64,000 nt of DNA from Bosea sp. 124. GTDB lineage: Bacteria; Pseudomonadota; Alphaproteobacteria; Rhizobiales; Beijerinckiaceae. Position numbers and translations under genes: made by a program. The DNA lies in the NCBI RefSeq assembly GCF_003046175.1, contig NZ_PZZM01000001.1, forward strand, positions 1,931,001 to 1,995,000, in the 5' to 3' direction. The first letter of the stretch is position 1. Each line of letters begins with the position of its first letter. The notes under the pieces were generated by a model, which was not told the origin of the DNA, searched no databases, and saw nothing but the letters and a program-made list of their open reading frames with translations. Shown here one piece after another: positions 25,712 through 34,724 of this stretch.

Positions 25712-26941
25712 TCACGCCGGACTGCTGTCGAGATAGAGGCAGAGCTGCTGGTAGGAGGCGTGGAAACCGCTGTTGCCGGCGAGCCATTTCAGCCCGACCG
25801 GCAGCTCGATCGTCCAAGCCGTCGCGCCCGAGGCGGCGATGGCCCGGTCGAGATCGGAGATCGCGATCTCATAGCCGCCGACGCTGCTCTGGCGTGGTCT
25901 CTGTATGCGTCGGAGCTTGCGCAGCACCTTTCGCATCAGGCGCTCGGCCCAGGCCAGGCGGCGCTCGCCGCCGAGCGGGCTGATCAGCCGGAAGAGATCG
26001 TCCTGCTGCTTGACGAACCCGTCGCCTGGCCAGAGCGGCTGCAGCACCGAATGGAAGTAGGCCGGCGGGCAGCCCTTCGAAAAATAGATCGCGTGGCAGA
26101 TGTCCATGACCCGCGCGAACTCGGCCGGATCGAGGTTGGAGGCCTCGCCATGCTGTGAGGCGAAGCTCTGCAGCCTGCCGCGATAGTCGAGATAATGGGA
26201 GCTGATCTCGGAAGGGTTCTCGGCGAACCAGTAATAGGTCTGCCACTTGTCGCGGTCCGGCTCCGCCGCGGGCCCTGAGCGGCGGGCCGCATAAAAGCTC
26301 GGAAAACGCTTCACCTTGCCCTTCAGCAACGCGGCGCAGGACTGGAACAGCTCCTGGAAATGCAGGCTCGGAAGCTCGGCCGCCCCGACGAAAATGTCCT
26401 GCAGGTCCGGGGCGCGGAAGACCCCGTAGAACATCGATTCGTAGTTCTGGCAGAGCCGGAAGACGCGGGCTCCGGGATGGGCTGCCTCGTTGCTCGGCCC
26501 GGCATATTCGCGTGTGACCAGCAGCCGATGGCCGTGCTCGCCGAAATTGATGTAGAGCCCATGGGCGCAGACATAGCCCTCGTTTCGCTCGAGCGTGAGG
26601 ATGGCTTCCTCCAGCCCGGCCGGAAAGACGAGGTCGTCGTCAGCGCAAAGCGAGACCGTCGGCGTTCGCACTTCCTTCAGCCCGTCCCGGATCTTGGCGA
26701 CCATCGGGACGGTGTTCGGAAAGGCGATATGCCGGCCGGACGCCGCTACCTCCGCGACCATGCGGCTGTTGTCCTCGGCGATCTCCGGCCGGCTGGAATC
26801 AAGGACCAGCAAGTGCAGATCGGGCGCTTGGCGAGCGTAATAGCTCACCAGGCGCCGCAGCAGTTCCGGGCGGTTATAGGTCGGGATGACGAGCGTATGG
26901 TGGCCGAGTGGGCTGCGTCGTCCGACGATCGCATCTGTCAT
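25712..26941 (-). CDS. Glycosyltransferase family 2-like, TIGR00180-type
   Basis: A 409-residue protein. The N-terminal GT-A domain begins HTLVIPTYNRPELLRRLVSYY and has SLCADDDLVFPAGLEEA as the DxD site. The remaining 250 residues, including VFRLCQNYESMFYGVFR, match the pattern of TIGR00180 transferases from surface-glycan clusters. It probably adds one sugar to a lipid-linked or protein-linked glycan. It is transcribed toward the MBOAT gene (84-base gap) and may share its transcript. Confidence 0.8.
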   Translation of the reverse strand: MTDAIVGRRSPLGHHTLVIPTYNRPELLRRLVSYYARQAPDLHLLVLDSSRPEIAEDNSRMVAEVAASGRHIAFPNTVPMVAKIRDGLKEVRTPTVSLCADDDLVFPAGLEEAILTLERNEGYVCAHGLYINFGEHGHRLLVTREYAGPSNEAAHPGARVFRLCQNYESMFYGVFRAPDLQDIFVGAAELPSLHFQELFQSCAALLKGKVKRFPSFYAARRSGPAAEPDRDKWQTYYWFAENPSEISSHYLDYRGRLQSFASQHGEASNLDPAEFARVMDICHAIYFSKGCPPAYFHSVLQPLWPGDGFVKQQDDLFRLISPLGGERRLAWAERLMRKVLRKLRRIQRPRQSSVGGYEIAISDLDRAIAASGATAWTIELPVGLKWLAGNSGFHASYQQLCLYLDSSPA

Positions 26942-27004
26942 GGCAACGGGGCTCTTGGCAAAGGCGGGCGTCGAGGGCGGAGGAGCGGGCAGGCGGCCGG
27001 GCCC

Positions 27005-28159
27005 TCAGGCCGCGGCCGGCATCAGATAGGACACGCCGGGCCGCTGCAGCCGGCTTGCGACCGCCTTGGCCACCGGCGTGATCAGCGTCAAGTAGACGAT
27101 GCTGCCGTCCGCGACCGCGTCGGGAGGCAGGATCGGCCGCCCCAGGAACTCGGCTCCGCTGCGGCTCGGATCCTCGTCCACGAAGAACGAGACGTCGTCC
27201 CCGACGACGCCGAAGAGCCACATCGCCGCGACCGAGCTGCCAAAGATGCCGAACTTGCCGCCGCCCGCGATGGCACGCCTGGCGCCCGCGACAACCGCAT
27301 GCAGCCAGTCGAGCTGGCCCTGTACGCGCTCGATCGCTTCCCGCGCTGAGGGCATCGGCGGCAGCGTCGCGACCGGACCCGAGCGGGTCGCGATCATCGA
27401 CAGCTCCTTGGTCACCCAATCGTCGGCGACGACCGGGACGCCGAGGCCCGCGCGCTTGGCCACCATCGCCAGATGATGCCGGGTGAAATGCGAGACGTGG
27501 TCGGCGATCAGGAGATCGAACGGCGTCACAGCCGCGTTCGGAACTTCGACGAAGAGGCAACCCGTATCGCTGAGCTTGTCGCGCAGGGCCATGAGCCCCT
27601 CGCGCGGATCGACGAAATGCTCGAGCGCATGCATCATGGTGATGACGTCGAAGCCGCCCGGAAGCTCATTGAGCGAACCTGTATAGAAGCGGTCGAAGCC
27701 CGGAATCGCCTTGAGCTCCGCAAGATGCAGATCGCTCAGCTCGTGGCCGTTTAGGCGCCAGCCGGGGCGGGCCTGCGCGAAGGCCTTGAGCATGACACCG
27801 TTGCCACAGCCGACATCGATCAGCGCGCCCTCGTCGCCGAGGCCCCTGGCCGCAGCCAGCTTGTCGATGATAACGTTGCTGCGCAGGCGCGGCCGGCCGA
27901 CCGCCGCGTCGAACACGGCCTGCTCGACGCCGCCGGACTGGAAATAGGGCTGATAGTTCTCATAGATGCCGTGGGCCTCCTTCTGCCAGGCGGCATCGGT
28001 CGGCTTCTGCACCGCGCCGCAGGAGAGACAGGCCATTAGCCGGCCCCCGGCCGGGAAAGCCTTGCAATCCGAGGTCACGCGCGAGAGGCTGGGATAGTCG
28101 CTGAACTCATGGAGTTCGAGCCCGCCGCAGATCCGGCAACTCTGCGCAATGTTTGTCAT
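27005..28159 (-). CDS. SAM-dependent methyltransferase with N-terminal zinc site (C-methyltransferase-like)
   Basis: A 384-residue protein with paired cysteines CRICGG and CLSCGAVQKP at the N-terminus, SAM motif LIDVGCGNGVMLKAF, HALEHFVDPREG, and a C-terminal Rossmann-like part with KFGIFGSSVAAMWLFG. This is the same broad layout as the enzyme at 8097-9347, but the usual GYGASAKG is replaced by GIFGSSVAA, so the substrate probably differs. It may methylate a sugar or another activated precursor. It lies 63 bases upstream of the GT-2 gene at 25712-26941 on the same strand. Confidence 0.8.
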   Translation of the reverse strand: MTNIAQSCRICGGLELHEFSDYPSLSRVTSDCKAFPAGGRLMACLSCGAVQKPTDAAWQKEAHGIYENYQPYFQSGGVEQAVFDAAVGRPRLRSNVIIDKLAAARGLGDEGALIDVGCGNGVMLKAFAQARPGWRLNGHELSDLHLAELKAIPGFDRFYTGSLNELPGGFDVITMMHALEHFVDPREGLMALRDKLSDTGCLFVEVPNAAVTPFDLLIADHVSHFTRHHLAMVAKRAGLGVPVVADDWVTKELSMIATRSGPVATLPPMPSAREAIERVQGQLDWLHAVVAGARRAIAGGGKFGIFGSSVAAMWLFGVVGDDVSFFVDEDPSRSGAEFLGRPILPPDAVADGSIVYLTLITPVAKAVASRLQRPGVSYLMPAAA

Positions 28160-28272
28160 CGGTACCGATCTTCAGCTTGCTATCGGGAATGCCACGGTCG
28201 ACAGGTCGGGGGGCCAATATCGCGGCTGTTCTATGGTAATCGTTTCGTCCCGGCAAGCACTGGCCGGACGCC

Positions 28273-29166
28273 TCAAGTTCCCCCACACCACCAGTTCTGC
28301 AAGGGGATGCGGAGGCGTGGACGCCGCAGCAGCGAAAGGGCCAGGAAGCGCGCCCGCGCGACGAAATCCCCGACATTGCCATAAGCCGCAGCGCGCTCGA
28401 GATCGAGATAAGCAAGCAGATCGCTGCGTTCGCGCTCCATGACCCCCGGCATCGCCGCCAGACCCTGCATGATGCGCTCAGCCGCCTCCTCGACGGCCGC
28501 CGGCCGCGCGTTGCCGCCCCGCGCGATGGAGGCGCCCATAACGTCGGCCACCAGAAGGCGCCCGCCGGCCAGCGCGAAGCGCAGGAACCATTCGAGATCC
28601 TCCAGGCGGCGGAGGCCTTCCGGCAGCGGGCCGCACAGTTCGAAGGCGCTTCGCCGCGTCAGCAGAGTCGTACCGGGGCAGAACCAGCAACCGGCGAAGA
28701 AGTCAGAGCGCGAGCGGGATGGGACGGGCAGCCGCCGGCGCACCACGCGCCCGGCTTCCGTCTCCTGCCAGCCGCAGGCCACCGCGACGAGCTCGCCCGG
28801 GTGTTCGGCGAGAAGCCTCCGCTGTGCCGTGAGCTTACCTTCCAACCAGACGTCGTCGGAATCGAGGAAGGCGACCAGCGGTTTTTGGGCGTGGGCGAGC
28901 CCCAGATTGCGCGCTCCGGCAGCACCGAGATTGATCTCGCTGCGCAGGAGCCTGACCGGCGCAGCGAAGGAACTCATGGCCGGGAGCGCGATCGGGGGCG
29001 ACGAGCCGTCGTCAACAACGAGGATCTCGTCATCCGCGCAGAGCTGCGCCGCGGCAGAAAGGATCGCCAGGGAGAGCGAGGCCTGACGGCCGAAGACCGG
29101 AATGATAACGGATACGCCGTCTACGATATCGAGCGCCACTGCATCGGTTCCTGGGAGCGTTATCAT
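28273..29166 (-). CDS. Glycosyltransferase family 2
   Basis: A 297-residue GT-A enzyme with GVSVIIPVFGRQASLSLAIL at the start, DEILVVDDGSSPP for the nucleotide-binding acids, and VAFLDSDDVWLEGKL as the DxD site. It lacks membrane spans. It lies 113 bases upstream of the zinc-site methyltransferase on the same strand. Together they form the start of the minus-strand block running to the acetylation genes. Confidence 0.88.
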   Translation of the reverse strand: MITLPGTDAVALDIVDGVSVIIPVFGRQASLSLAILSAAAQLCADDEILVVDDGSSPPIALPAMSSFAAPVRLLRSEINLGAAGARNLGLAHAQKPLVAFLDSDDVWLEGKLTAQRRLLAEHPGELVAVACGWQETEAGRVVRRRLPVPSRSRSDFFAGCWFCPGTTLLTRRSAFELCGPLPEGLRRLEDLEWFLRFALAGGRLLVADVMGASIARGGNARPAAVEEAAERIMQGLAAMPGVMERERSDLLAYLDLERAAAYGNVGDFVARARFLALSLLRRPRLRIPLQNWWCGGT

Positions 29167-29262
29167 AATCCAAGGGTCTATACGTCAGCACGTAAGGAGC
29201 CGTCCGACGAATGGGACGGGTTCTGCTTCATGCCGCTCGGCCGACAAGCGCCGGCCGTCACC

Positions 29263-29643
29263 TCATACTGCGTGATAGGTTTCAGCATGCACGATGCGTG
29301 CATCGACATAGTTGGTCACGCCATCGCCGATCGCCGATTCCCTGCGCCCAAACTTGATGCCGTCGCCGACAGGAACGACGACCGCCAGGTCGCCAGGCCG
29401 CCGCGGGCTCAGATAGCCGATGGCAACCCAATCGCCTGAGGCAAGCCGATCGATCAGGTATTTGTGCCCTGCGCCCTTGTCGATCTGATATTCAGCGATG
29501 CTTAAGATCCCCCACAGCAGCGGGTGCGGTCCGTCGATCGACGAGGTTGCTCTCGTTACGGGCGCCGAGCGCCCCCAGAGCTCTGAAATGGAGTAACCCC
29601 GCTCCCAGGATTCCATCGGGGCGGAGTGCTTGCGGTCGGACAA
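29263..29643 (-). CDS. Hypothetical protein
   Basis: A 126-residue ORF with sensible codon use and no membrane segment. The central part (DWVAIGYLSPRRPGD, then VVVPVGDGIKFGRRES and NYVDARIVHAE) reads like a small globular domain seen in unannotated proteobacterial proteins, but I cannot name a family. The gap to the GT-2 gene downstream is 96 bases. No function is proposed. Confidence 0.5.
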   Translation of the reverse strand: MSDRKHSAPMESWERGYSISELWGRSAPVTRATSSIDGPHPLLWGILSIAEYQIDKGAGHKYLIDRLASGDWVAIGYLSPRRPGDLAVVVPVGDGIKFGRRESAIGDGVTNYVDARIVHAETYHAV

Positions 29644-29930
29644 GAAGGGAACTCCTTTAGCTGCGTGATTCTACCCATCCTAGACCGATTTCCGATGCTT
29701 CTTCACCCGGCGCGGCATCACCTGGGGGCAGGCTGTCGCCGGGCTGTGCGCGGAGGCCGGAAGAGCGGCTGAGATTGAATGGGCCACCGGACCGAAAACA
29801 AGACCGCCCGCGCCGAAGCGAGAACGACCGACGCAGAACCCGACGCTGCCCTCAATATCCGAGGATGAAGCGACGGTGCCTGCCGCTACGGGAATTGACC
29901 CTCGTCAGGAGAGACACTATTCCCGTTCAG

Positions 29931-30140
29931 ATGAAAGCGCTGTCGCAGCCACGTTTCGAGTGCCCGGCCTGCGGATCGCCGTCCGTCTTGCTCCCCAGGC
30001 CGCTATCCAACGATGCAATCGTCCGATGCCGCGAATGCGAGAAGGGCCTTGGAACATGGTTGAGCTTCCAGGAGCGCGTCGCGGCCACCTTGAAAGCCTC
30101 CGGCCAACCGGTATCCGCCGACCCTATCCTGCAGAATTGA
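29931..30140 (+). CDS. Small putative zinc-ribbon protein
   Basis: A 69-residue ORF beginning at an ATG inside a longer open frame. FECPACGSPS and VRCRECEKGLGTW form two CxxC pairs about 20 residues apart, as in zinc ribbons. The residues upstream of this ATG are Arg/Pro-rich and not protein-like, so the internal start is preferred, although its GGAGAG lies rather far upstream (about 16 bases). It could be a small nucleic-acid-binding or regulatory protein, or a remnant. Confidence 0.45.
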   Translation: MKALSQPRFECPACGSPSVLLPRPLSNDAIVRCRECEKGLGTWLSFQERVAATLKASGQPVSADPILQN

Positions 30141-30412
30141 TGGCAACAGTCACGATCGGTTTCTCACAAATGGCACGCGTAGCGCGGCGCCAATAGGTCT
30201 TGCGCGCTGGAGCGGATGCCCCTCCGAAACTCCAGAATTGGCGCCGTCTTCCCGATCGACAACGATTGGTTTACCAGGAGCCTTGGCTACGGCTGACTCC
30301 CTCCAAGCATGAAAAAACCATCCGAGGGCGACGGTCGGGCCGGACCTGGCTTCGTTGCCAACGCTGTGGGCGCGGGATAGGTTGGCCAGCGTTTAAAATG
30401 AGGCTGGGTTGA

Positions 30413-31240
30413 ATGTTCAATTTGTTGACGTGGGCGCGCGATCTTCTTGGTACGCGCGAATTATTGAACCAGCTCGAAGAACGAGACGCAAAGATCTCTG
30501 ATCTCGAAAGTAAAATTTACGATCTTACAAGATATGGAAACCCTACATACGACGCCGATCATATGCGCTTATGGAATAAAAACGTCAGTTTCATGCGGGA
30601 TCCTTTATTTAGAAAGGCGTATAATATTGGTATAAATTCGGATCATGGCCTAGGTATTCCCGGGGCAATAGATATCCATATTGAATATAGGATTGCCGTC
30701 TGCTGTTGGGCAGCTTGGCATTGTCGGCAGTTGGCTGGAGATTTTGTCGAATGCGGCACAAACACAGGGATAATGTCGTTGGCAATTTGCGATTATATTG
30801 ATTTCAATGCAACTAAAAAGAACTTTTATCTATTTGACACTTATGAAGGCATCCCCCTTGAGCAAATTACCGAAGCAGAAAGCCATGCTCTCCAGCAGAA
30901 CGCCGCCTACCGCGATTGCTTTGACATCGCTAAGAAGAATTTTTCCCCATACCCAAGGGCAAATCTTGTCAAGGGTAAGGTGCCAGACACGCTTTCGGTC
31001 CCGGATATCGATAAGGTCTGCTATCTTATGATAGACATGAACATCGCCGCCCCCGAGCGCGCAGCGCTGGAATTCTTTTGGGATAAGATCGTCCCCGGCG
31101 GCATCGTGCTTTTTGACGATTACGGTTGGGCCGGCTACGAAGCTCAAAAGGAGGCGCATGACAAGTTTGCGATGACAAAGGGTCTTCAGATATTCAATCT
31201 CCCAACCAGTCAGGGCATGCTTATCAAGCCTCCAAAATAG
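30413..31240 (+). CDS. TylF/MycF-family O-methyltransferase
   Basis: A 275-residue protein. GDFVECGTNTGIMSLAICDY is the SAM-binding region, NFYLFDTYEGIPLEQI is a strong TylF hallmark, and VCYLMIDMNIAAPERAALEFF with GGIVLFDDYGWAGYEAQK gives the metal-binding acids. These enzymes methylate sugar hydroxyls in a Mg-dependent way. The first 40 residues are a short charged helix (LLNQLEERDAKISDLESKI). The gene is clearly AT-richer than the surroundings, indicating transfer. It has no close operon partner. Confidence 0.88.
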   Translation: MFNLLTWARDLLGTRELLNQLEERDAKISDLESKIYDLTRYGNPTYDADHMRLWNKNVSFMRDPLFRKAYNIGINSDHGLGIPGAIDIHIEYRIAVCCWAAWHCRQLAGDFVECGTNTGIMSLAICDYIDFNATKKNFYLFDTYEGIPLEQITEAESHALQQNAAYRDCFDIAKKNFSPYPRANLVKGKVPDTLSVPDIDKVCYLMIDMNIAAPERAALEFFWDKIVPGGIVLFDDYGWAGYEAQKEAHDKFAMTKGLQIFNLPTSQGMLIKPPK

Positions 31241-31450
31241 CCGACCGATCTGGTTCTAACGGGTTCGCTGGCACCAGCAAGGTAACCAACATCAAAACAA
31301 CGTCGGAGTATATACCCCCTCAAGCCAGAACACGTCGATATTGTCGCCGTGGCGCGGGAAAATCTTCGGTGAGCAACCATCAAAGGGCAGGACATAGTCC
31401 TCCCCGACGCGGGCGGGCGTTGGGCCAACTGCTGCGATCAGACGCGCGCG

Positions 31451-32140
31451 ATGATCGAACGCTTTTCAGATCTGGGTGCTGTCATCCACTATCTCCAATC
31501 GGCCAATACCGGCTTTGAAACGCGGCACATCAGGCAGGCGCTCGTGGAGTATGCAGCTTCGATGGGGGGCATGCTCGAGCGGATGTATCCTTATTTCGCC
31601 AAGCACATGGTCAGCTTCGAAGAAGCGCCCCTATCAACAGTCGAGGCGGTCACGACAACACGTGAGCGTTTAAGCAGTACACCTCTCCTTTATCACATGC
31701 GCATCATCATGCGGATGGCCCAATATTGTTGCCCTCAAACCATTGTGGAGATCGATGGCGCGTATGGCGCTCCTGGACGCGTCTGGATGACAAACGACCT
31801 GCACAAGCCGCCCCAGTATATCGACATCGATTTCGCGGAATCGCCCTTCTGCGCCGATGTCTATTTGTACGCTACAATGCCAGTTCTAAATATCTTCGAT
31901 CTTTATCACGGAGAGAGTCTCCCGGCCTCTAACACCAGATGCGCGTGCAGCGGGGTCGATTTCGCGTTAATTCTTGATGAATATTTGGCAGCGCTGGTGC
32001 TCTGCAGTGAATTGGCCATCAAGTCGTGGATGAGTTTCAAGTTTCTTGAATCTTTGTCGTTGATGGAGCCCGCAAGGCTTGCTCAGTCGAACGGCCTCAG
32101 CCATGGCTCGATGAGGAGGATAGTAGCTTGGGGATTCTGA
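31451..32140 (+). pseudogene. Decayed or truncated sugar O-methyltransferase
   Basis: A 229-residue ORF. The segment TIVEIDGAYGAPGRVWMTND followed by YIDIDFAESPFCADVYLYA lines up with the SAM motif region of the putative sugar O-methyltransferase family, where EIGGGYG is expected. Here EIDGAYG breaks the glycine motif. The expected catalytic tail after the SAM domain is missing or unrecognisable, and the ORF runs into the next gene by 13 bases. A truncated, inactive copy is the best reading. A diverged active protein is less likely. Confidence 0.55.
32113..32120 (+). promoter_or_regulatory. Ribosome-binding site supporting the TTG start at 32128
   Basis: GAGGAGGA lies 7 bases before the TTG at 32128. 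It decides the start of the AlgJ-like paralogue, which otherwise has no ATG near its membrane anchor. Confidence 0.6.
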
Positions 32141-33297
32141 ATCTAGCAGCAAACAGCTTGGCGCCGCAACGCGGCAGTATCTCGCAAAAATTTGTCCTGA
32201 TGCTGTTCGTTTCCGTGGTCGCATTCACGGCCGTCATCGCGGGCTTCGTGGCCCTGGCGGATCCGTACGGAGTTTCTCCGATTAAGGTTGCCCGTTCAGG
32301 GCTGAACAGCACCAAGCTGAAGCGCCTCAACATCGACCGGCAGCTCAAGCCCTACGAGGTTTTGCGCTATCAGCCCGACACGGTCTTCATAGGGACATCA
32401 CGGGTGAACCAGTCGCTCGACCCTGCCATCCTCGATGGAGCGCGCTTCGGGCTGTCTTATAATGCAGCGATCCCGGCGAGCACGCTCTCGGAAAACGAGG
32501 CGAGCCTGAGGCTTTTCTTCCGGCTGGCCCCTGGGATTAAGAATGTCCTGATGGAAGTTTTCTTTTACAATTTCACCCGTGACCAGTCTCCGACTCCTGA
32601 ATTCGCGATCAGCCAAGTTGCCGCTGACGCTGTCGCCCTGCAATTCAGCTTTCAGGCGCTGAGGCAGGCGATCGAGACCGTGCAGTACAACCGCATCACC
32701 GATGCGATCCCCGCCCATATGGAGCCACGTGGATATTGGGTGCCGGATTCCTGGTCCAAGCCCGGCGAAATTTTCCAGCTGCAGCCGTTCGTCACCTCGA
32801 TCATCGCCGCGGAAAGAAGCCATCCCCTGCAGGGTCTGAAGCAAAGTGCTGAGGTCAGGCTGGATCAAATCGTGGCCCTGGCGAAGGCTCACGATGTGAA
32901 CCTGACATTGCTGGTGCTGCCATCGCATGCCTGGGATGACTACCGGCTCCTATCGCTCGGGCATTGGGGGAAGCTGGAAGATTATTATCGTCTTCTCGCC
33001 CGGTACCAGAACGTCGTCTCGTTCACCCAGCCCAACGAAGTGACGCAAGAGCCCGCGCGTATCGGCATGCGATGGTGGTACGATCCAGTCCACCCGAGTC
33101 TCGATATGGGACGGATGGCGCTGCGGGCCTTGAACGGGGATCTCTCCGGTGCACCCCGCAACTTCATGGCCAGGATCACGCCAGAGGCGGTCGACCAGCT
33201 TCTCGCCAAACGCAAGGCCGCCGCGAAGCAATGGGCCGTCGAAAATCCCGAATTCGTCGAGCAGTTCGAAGCTGAAAAGGCGCGAGTGCTGCATTAG
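32128..33297 (+). CDS. AlgJ-like SGNH-type protein, paralogue of the gene at 22453-24081
   Basis: A 389-residue protein with an N-terminal membrane span (MLFVSVVAFTAVIAGFVAL). It matches the larger gene along its length: ADPYGVSPIKVARSGLN against VDPYGISPLGVSLSGFN, FIGTSRVNQSLDPAILDGAR against VLGTSRIHQSIDPSVLDGSR, and DPVHPSLDMGRMAL against DPIHFSLEVGKAM. It lacks the C-terminal beta domain and has no MBOAT gene beside it. It could share the AlgI-like partner 6.5 kb away or acetylate a different position. The start is TTG with a strong GAGGAGGA site. Confidence 0.72.
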   Translation: MGILNLAANSLAPQRGSISQKFVLMLFVSVVAFTAVIAGFVALADPYGVSPIKVARSGLNSTKLKRLNIDRQLKPYEVLRYQPDTVFIGTSRVNQSLDPAILDGARFGLSYNAAIPASTLSENEASLRLFFRLAPGIKNVLMEVFFYNFTRDQSPTPEFAISQVAADAVALQFSFQALRQAIETVQYNRITDAIPAHMEPRGYWVPDSWSKPGEIFQLQPFVTSIIAAERSHPLQGLKQSAEVRLDQIVALAKAHDVNLTLLVLPSHAWDDYRLLSLGHWGKLEDYYRLLARYQNVVSFTQPNEVTQEPARIGMRWWYDPVHPSLDMGRMALRALNGDLSGAPRNFMARITPEAVDQLLAKRKAAAKQWAVENPEFVEQFEAEKARVLH

Positions 33298-33431
33298 CGG
33301 GTTCACTATGGCCGCTTGGAACTCACAAGGCACGTGAGAGTATCGGCTCTCGTCAGTGCGAGCGAATGGATGGCATCAAAAACGCTGTCCAGCCGAAGGC
33401 GCCTGCAAAGAGCTCGCCATCAGCGAGATTT

Positions 33432-33506
33432 TGGAGCGGGCGATCGGGATCGAACCGACGACATTCAGCTTGGGAAGCTGACGTTCTACCACTGAACTAC
33501 GCCCGC
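33432..33506 (-). tRNA. tRNA-Gly (anticodon CCC)
   Basis: Read on the minus strand, the acceptor stem GCGGGCG pairs with CGCCCGC, followed by discriminator T and an encoded CCA. The D arm is GTTC AGTGGTA GAAC. The anticodon stem TCAGC/GCTGA encloses loop TTCCCAA with anticodon CCC. The T arm is GTCGG TTCGATC CCGAT. Total length is 75 with CCA. It separates the accessory glycan region on the left from core genes on the right. The rest of the 338-base gap (33298-33635) shows nothing recognisable. Confidence 0.95.
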
Positions 33507-33635
33507 ATGCGTCCGGCGCGGGCTCTCGCCGCGAGCCGGAGCAGGGCGTTCATAGCGGGTCGTGCGGCAGGTGTCATCCCGGAATCACGCGACACGCACG
33601 AGGCCGCTGCGGCGCCATGAGCCGGCGCCTCTCGC

Positions 33636-34724
33636 TCAGCTGTGAAAATGCTTGGAGAGCTTGAGGGCCTGGCCCTGATAGTTCGACTTCAGCCCGGCGC
33701 CATAGAGCGCCGCGGGGCGGCTGGCCATCGCCTCATAGACCAGCCGGCCGACGATCTGGCCGTCCTCGATGATGAAGGGCACGTCGCGCGAGCGCACCTC
33801 CAGCACGGCGCGGGCGCCCTGGCCACCAGCCGCGCTGTGGCCGAAGCCAGGATCGAAGAAGCCGGCGTAATGGACGCGAAACTCGCCGACCAGCGCATCG
33901 AAGGGGGTCATCTCGGCGGCGAAATCCGGCGGGACATGGACCGCCTCCTTCGAGGCCAGGATGTAGAACTGGCCGGGATCGAGGATCATCGCGCGCGAAC
34001 CATCCGACGGAATCGGCTCCCAGAACTCGGAGGCGCGGTAAGCGCCGACCCGGTCGACATCGATCAGCGCGGTGTGGTGCTTGCCGCGATAGCCGATCAG
34101 CCCGTCGAAGCCCGCGAGATCGACGCTGACGGCGACGCCGCCCTGGAAGGATGGCTCGGCGGCGCTGACCAGCGTCTCGCGCTGGTGCAGTTCTTCGAGC
34201 GCGCGATCGTCGAGCTTCGTCTCGCCGGCTCGGAAGCGGATCTGCGAGAGCCGGGAGCCGGAGCGCACCAGAACCGGGAAGGTGCGCGGCGAGATCTCGA
34301 TGAAAAGAGGCCCCTCATAGCCGTCCTCGACGAGATCGAACTCGCGGGCGCGATCGGTGATGACGCGGGTGAAGACGTCGAGCCGCCCGGTCGAGCTCTT
34401 CGGATTGGCGGCGGCGCGCAGGCCCGGCGGAAGGCGCAAGCCCTCCATCAACTCGGCGATGTAGACGCAGCCGGTCTCAAGCACCGCGCCACGCGTCAGG
34501 TCGATCTCGTGCAGCGCGAGCTGGTCGAGCCGGCTCGCAACCGTCCGCTCCGGGCCGGGCAGAAAGCTGGCGCGGACGCGATAGGCCCGCTCGCCCAGGC
34601 GCAGATCGAGGCTCGCCGGCTGGATCTGGCCGTCGGCCGGAGGCCGGGCGAGCCTGATCGCGCCGCCTTCGACGAAGGCGCGGATGCAATGGTCTGGCTG
34701 GATGCCGGGCTTGAAGGGCAGCAT
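33636..34724 (-). CDS. dcd: 2'-deoxycytidine 5'-triphosphate deaminase, long alphaproteobacterial form
   Basis: A 362-residue protein, about twice the length of the E. coli enzyme, as is usual in this group where two trimeric dUTPase-fold domains are fused. IQPASLDLRLGERAYRVRA, AAANPKSSTGRLDVFTRVI and YEGPLFIEISPRTFPVLVR are the core of the first domain. A second copy of the fold follows with LIGYRGKHHTALIDVD. It deaminates dCTP to dUTP for thymidylate synthesis. It is transcribed alone. Confidence 0.9.
   Translation of the reverse strand: MLPFKPGIQPDHCIRAFVEGGAIRLARPPADGQIQPASLDLRLGERAYRVRASFLPGPERTVASRLDQLALHEIDLTRGAVLETGCVYIAELMEGLRLPPGLRAAANPKSSTGRLDVFTRVITDRAREFDLVEDGYEGPLFIEISPRTFPVLVRSGSRLSQIRFRAGETKLDDRALEELHQRETLVSAAEPSFQGGVAVSVDLAGFDGLIGYRGKHHTALIDVDRVGAYRASEFWEPIPSDGSRAMILDPGQFYILASKEAVHVPPDFAAEMTPFDALVGEFRVHYAGFFDPGFGHSAAGGQGARAVLEVRSRDVPFIIEDGQIVGRLVYEAMASRPAALYGAGLKSNYQGQALKLSKHFHS

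Noticed and set aside
30200..30412. 70-codon ORF just before the TylF-like gene
   Set aside because: It has one CxxC pair but is Arg-rich with no convincing start; its end abuts the next gene by chance.
31210..31428. 72-codon minus-strand ORF in the gap after the TylF-like gene
   Set aside because: No domain, no ribosome-binding site and partial overlap with the real gene; the 210-base gap seems non-coding.
33366..33620. 84-codon plus-strand ORF
   Set aside because: It runs through the antisense strand of tRNA-Gly and is not a gene.
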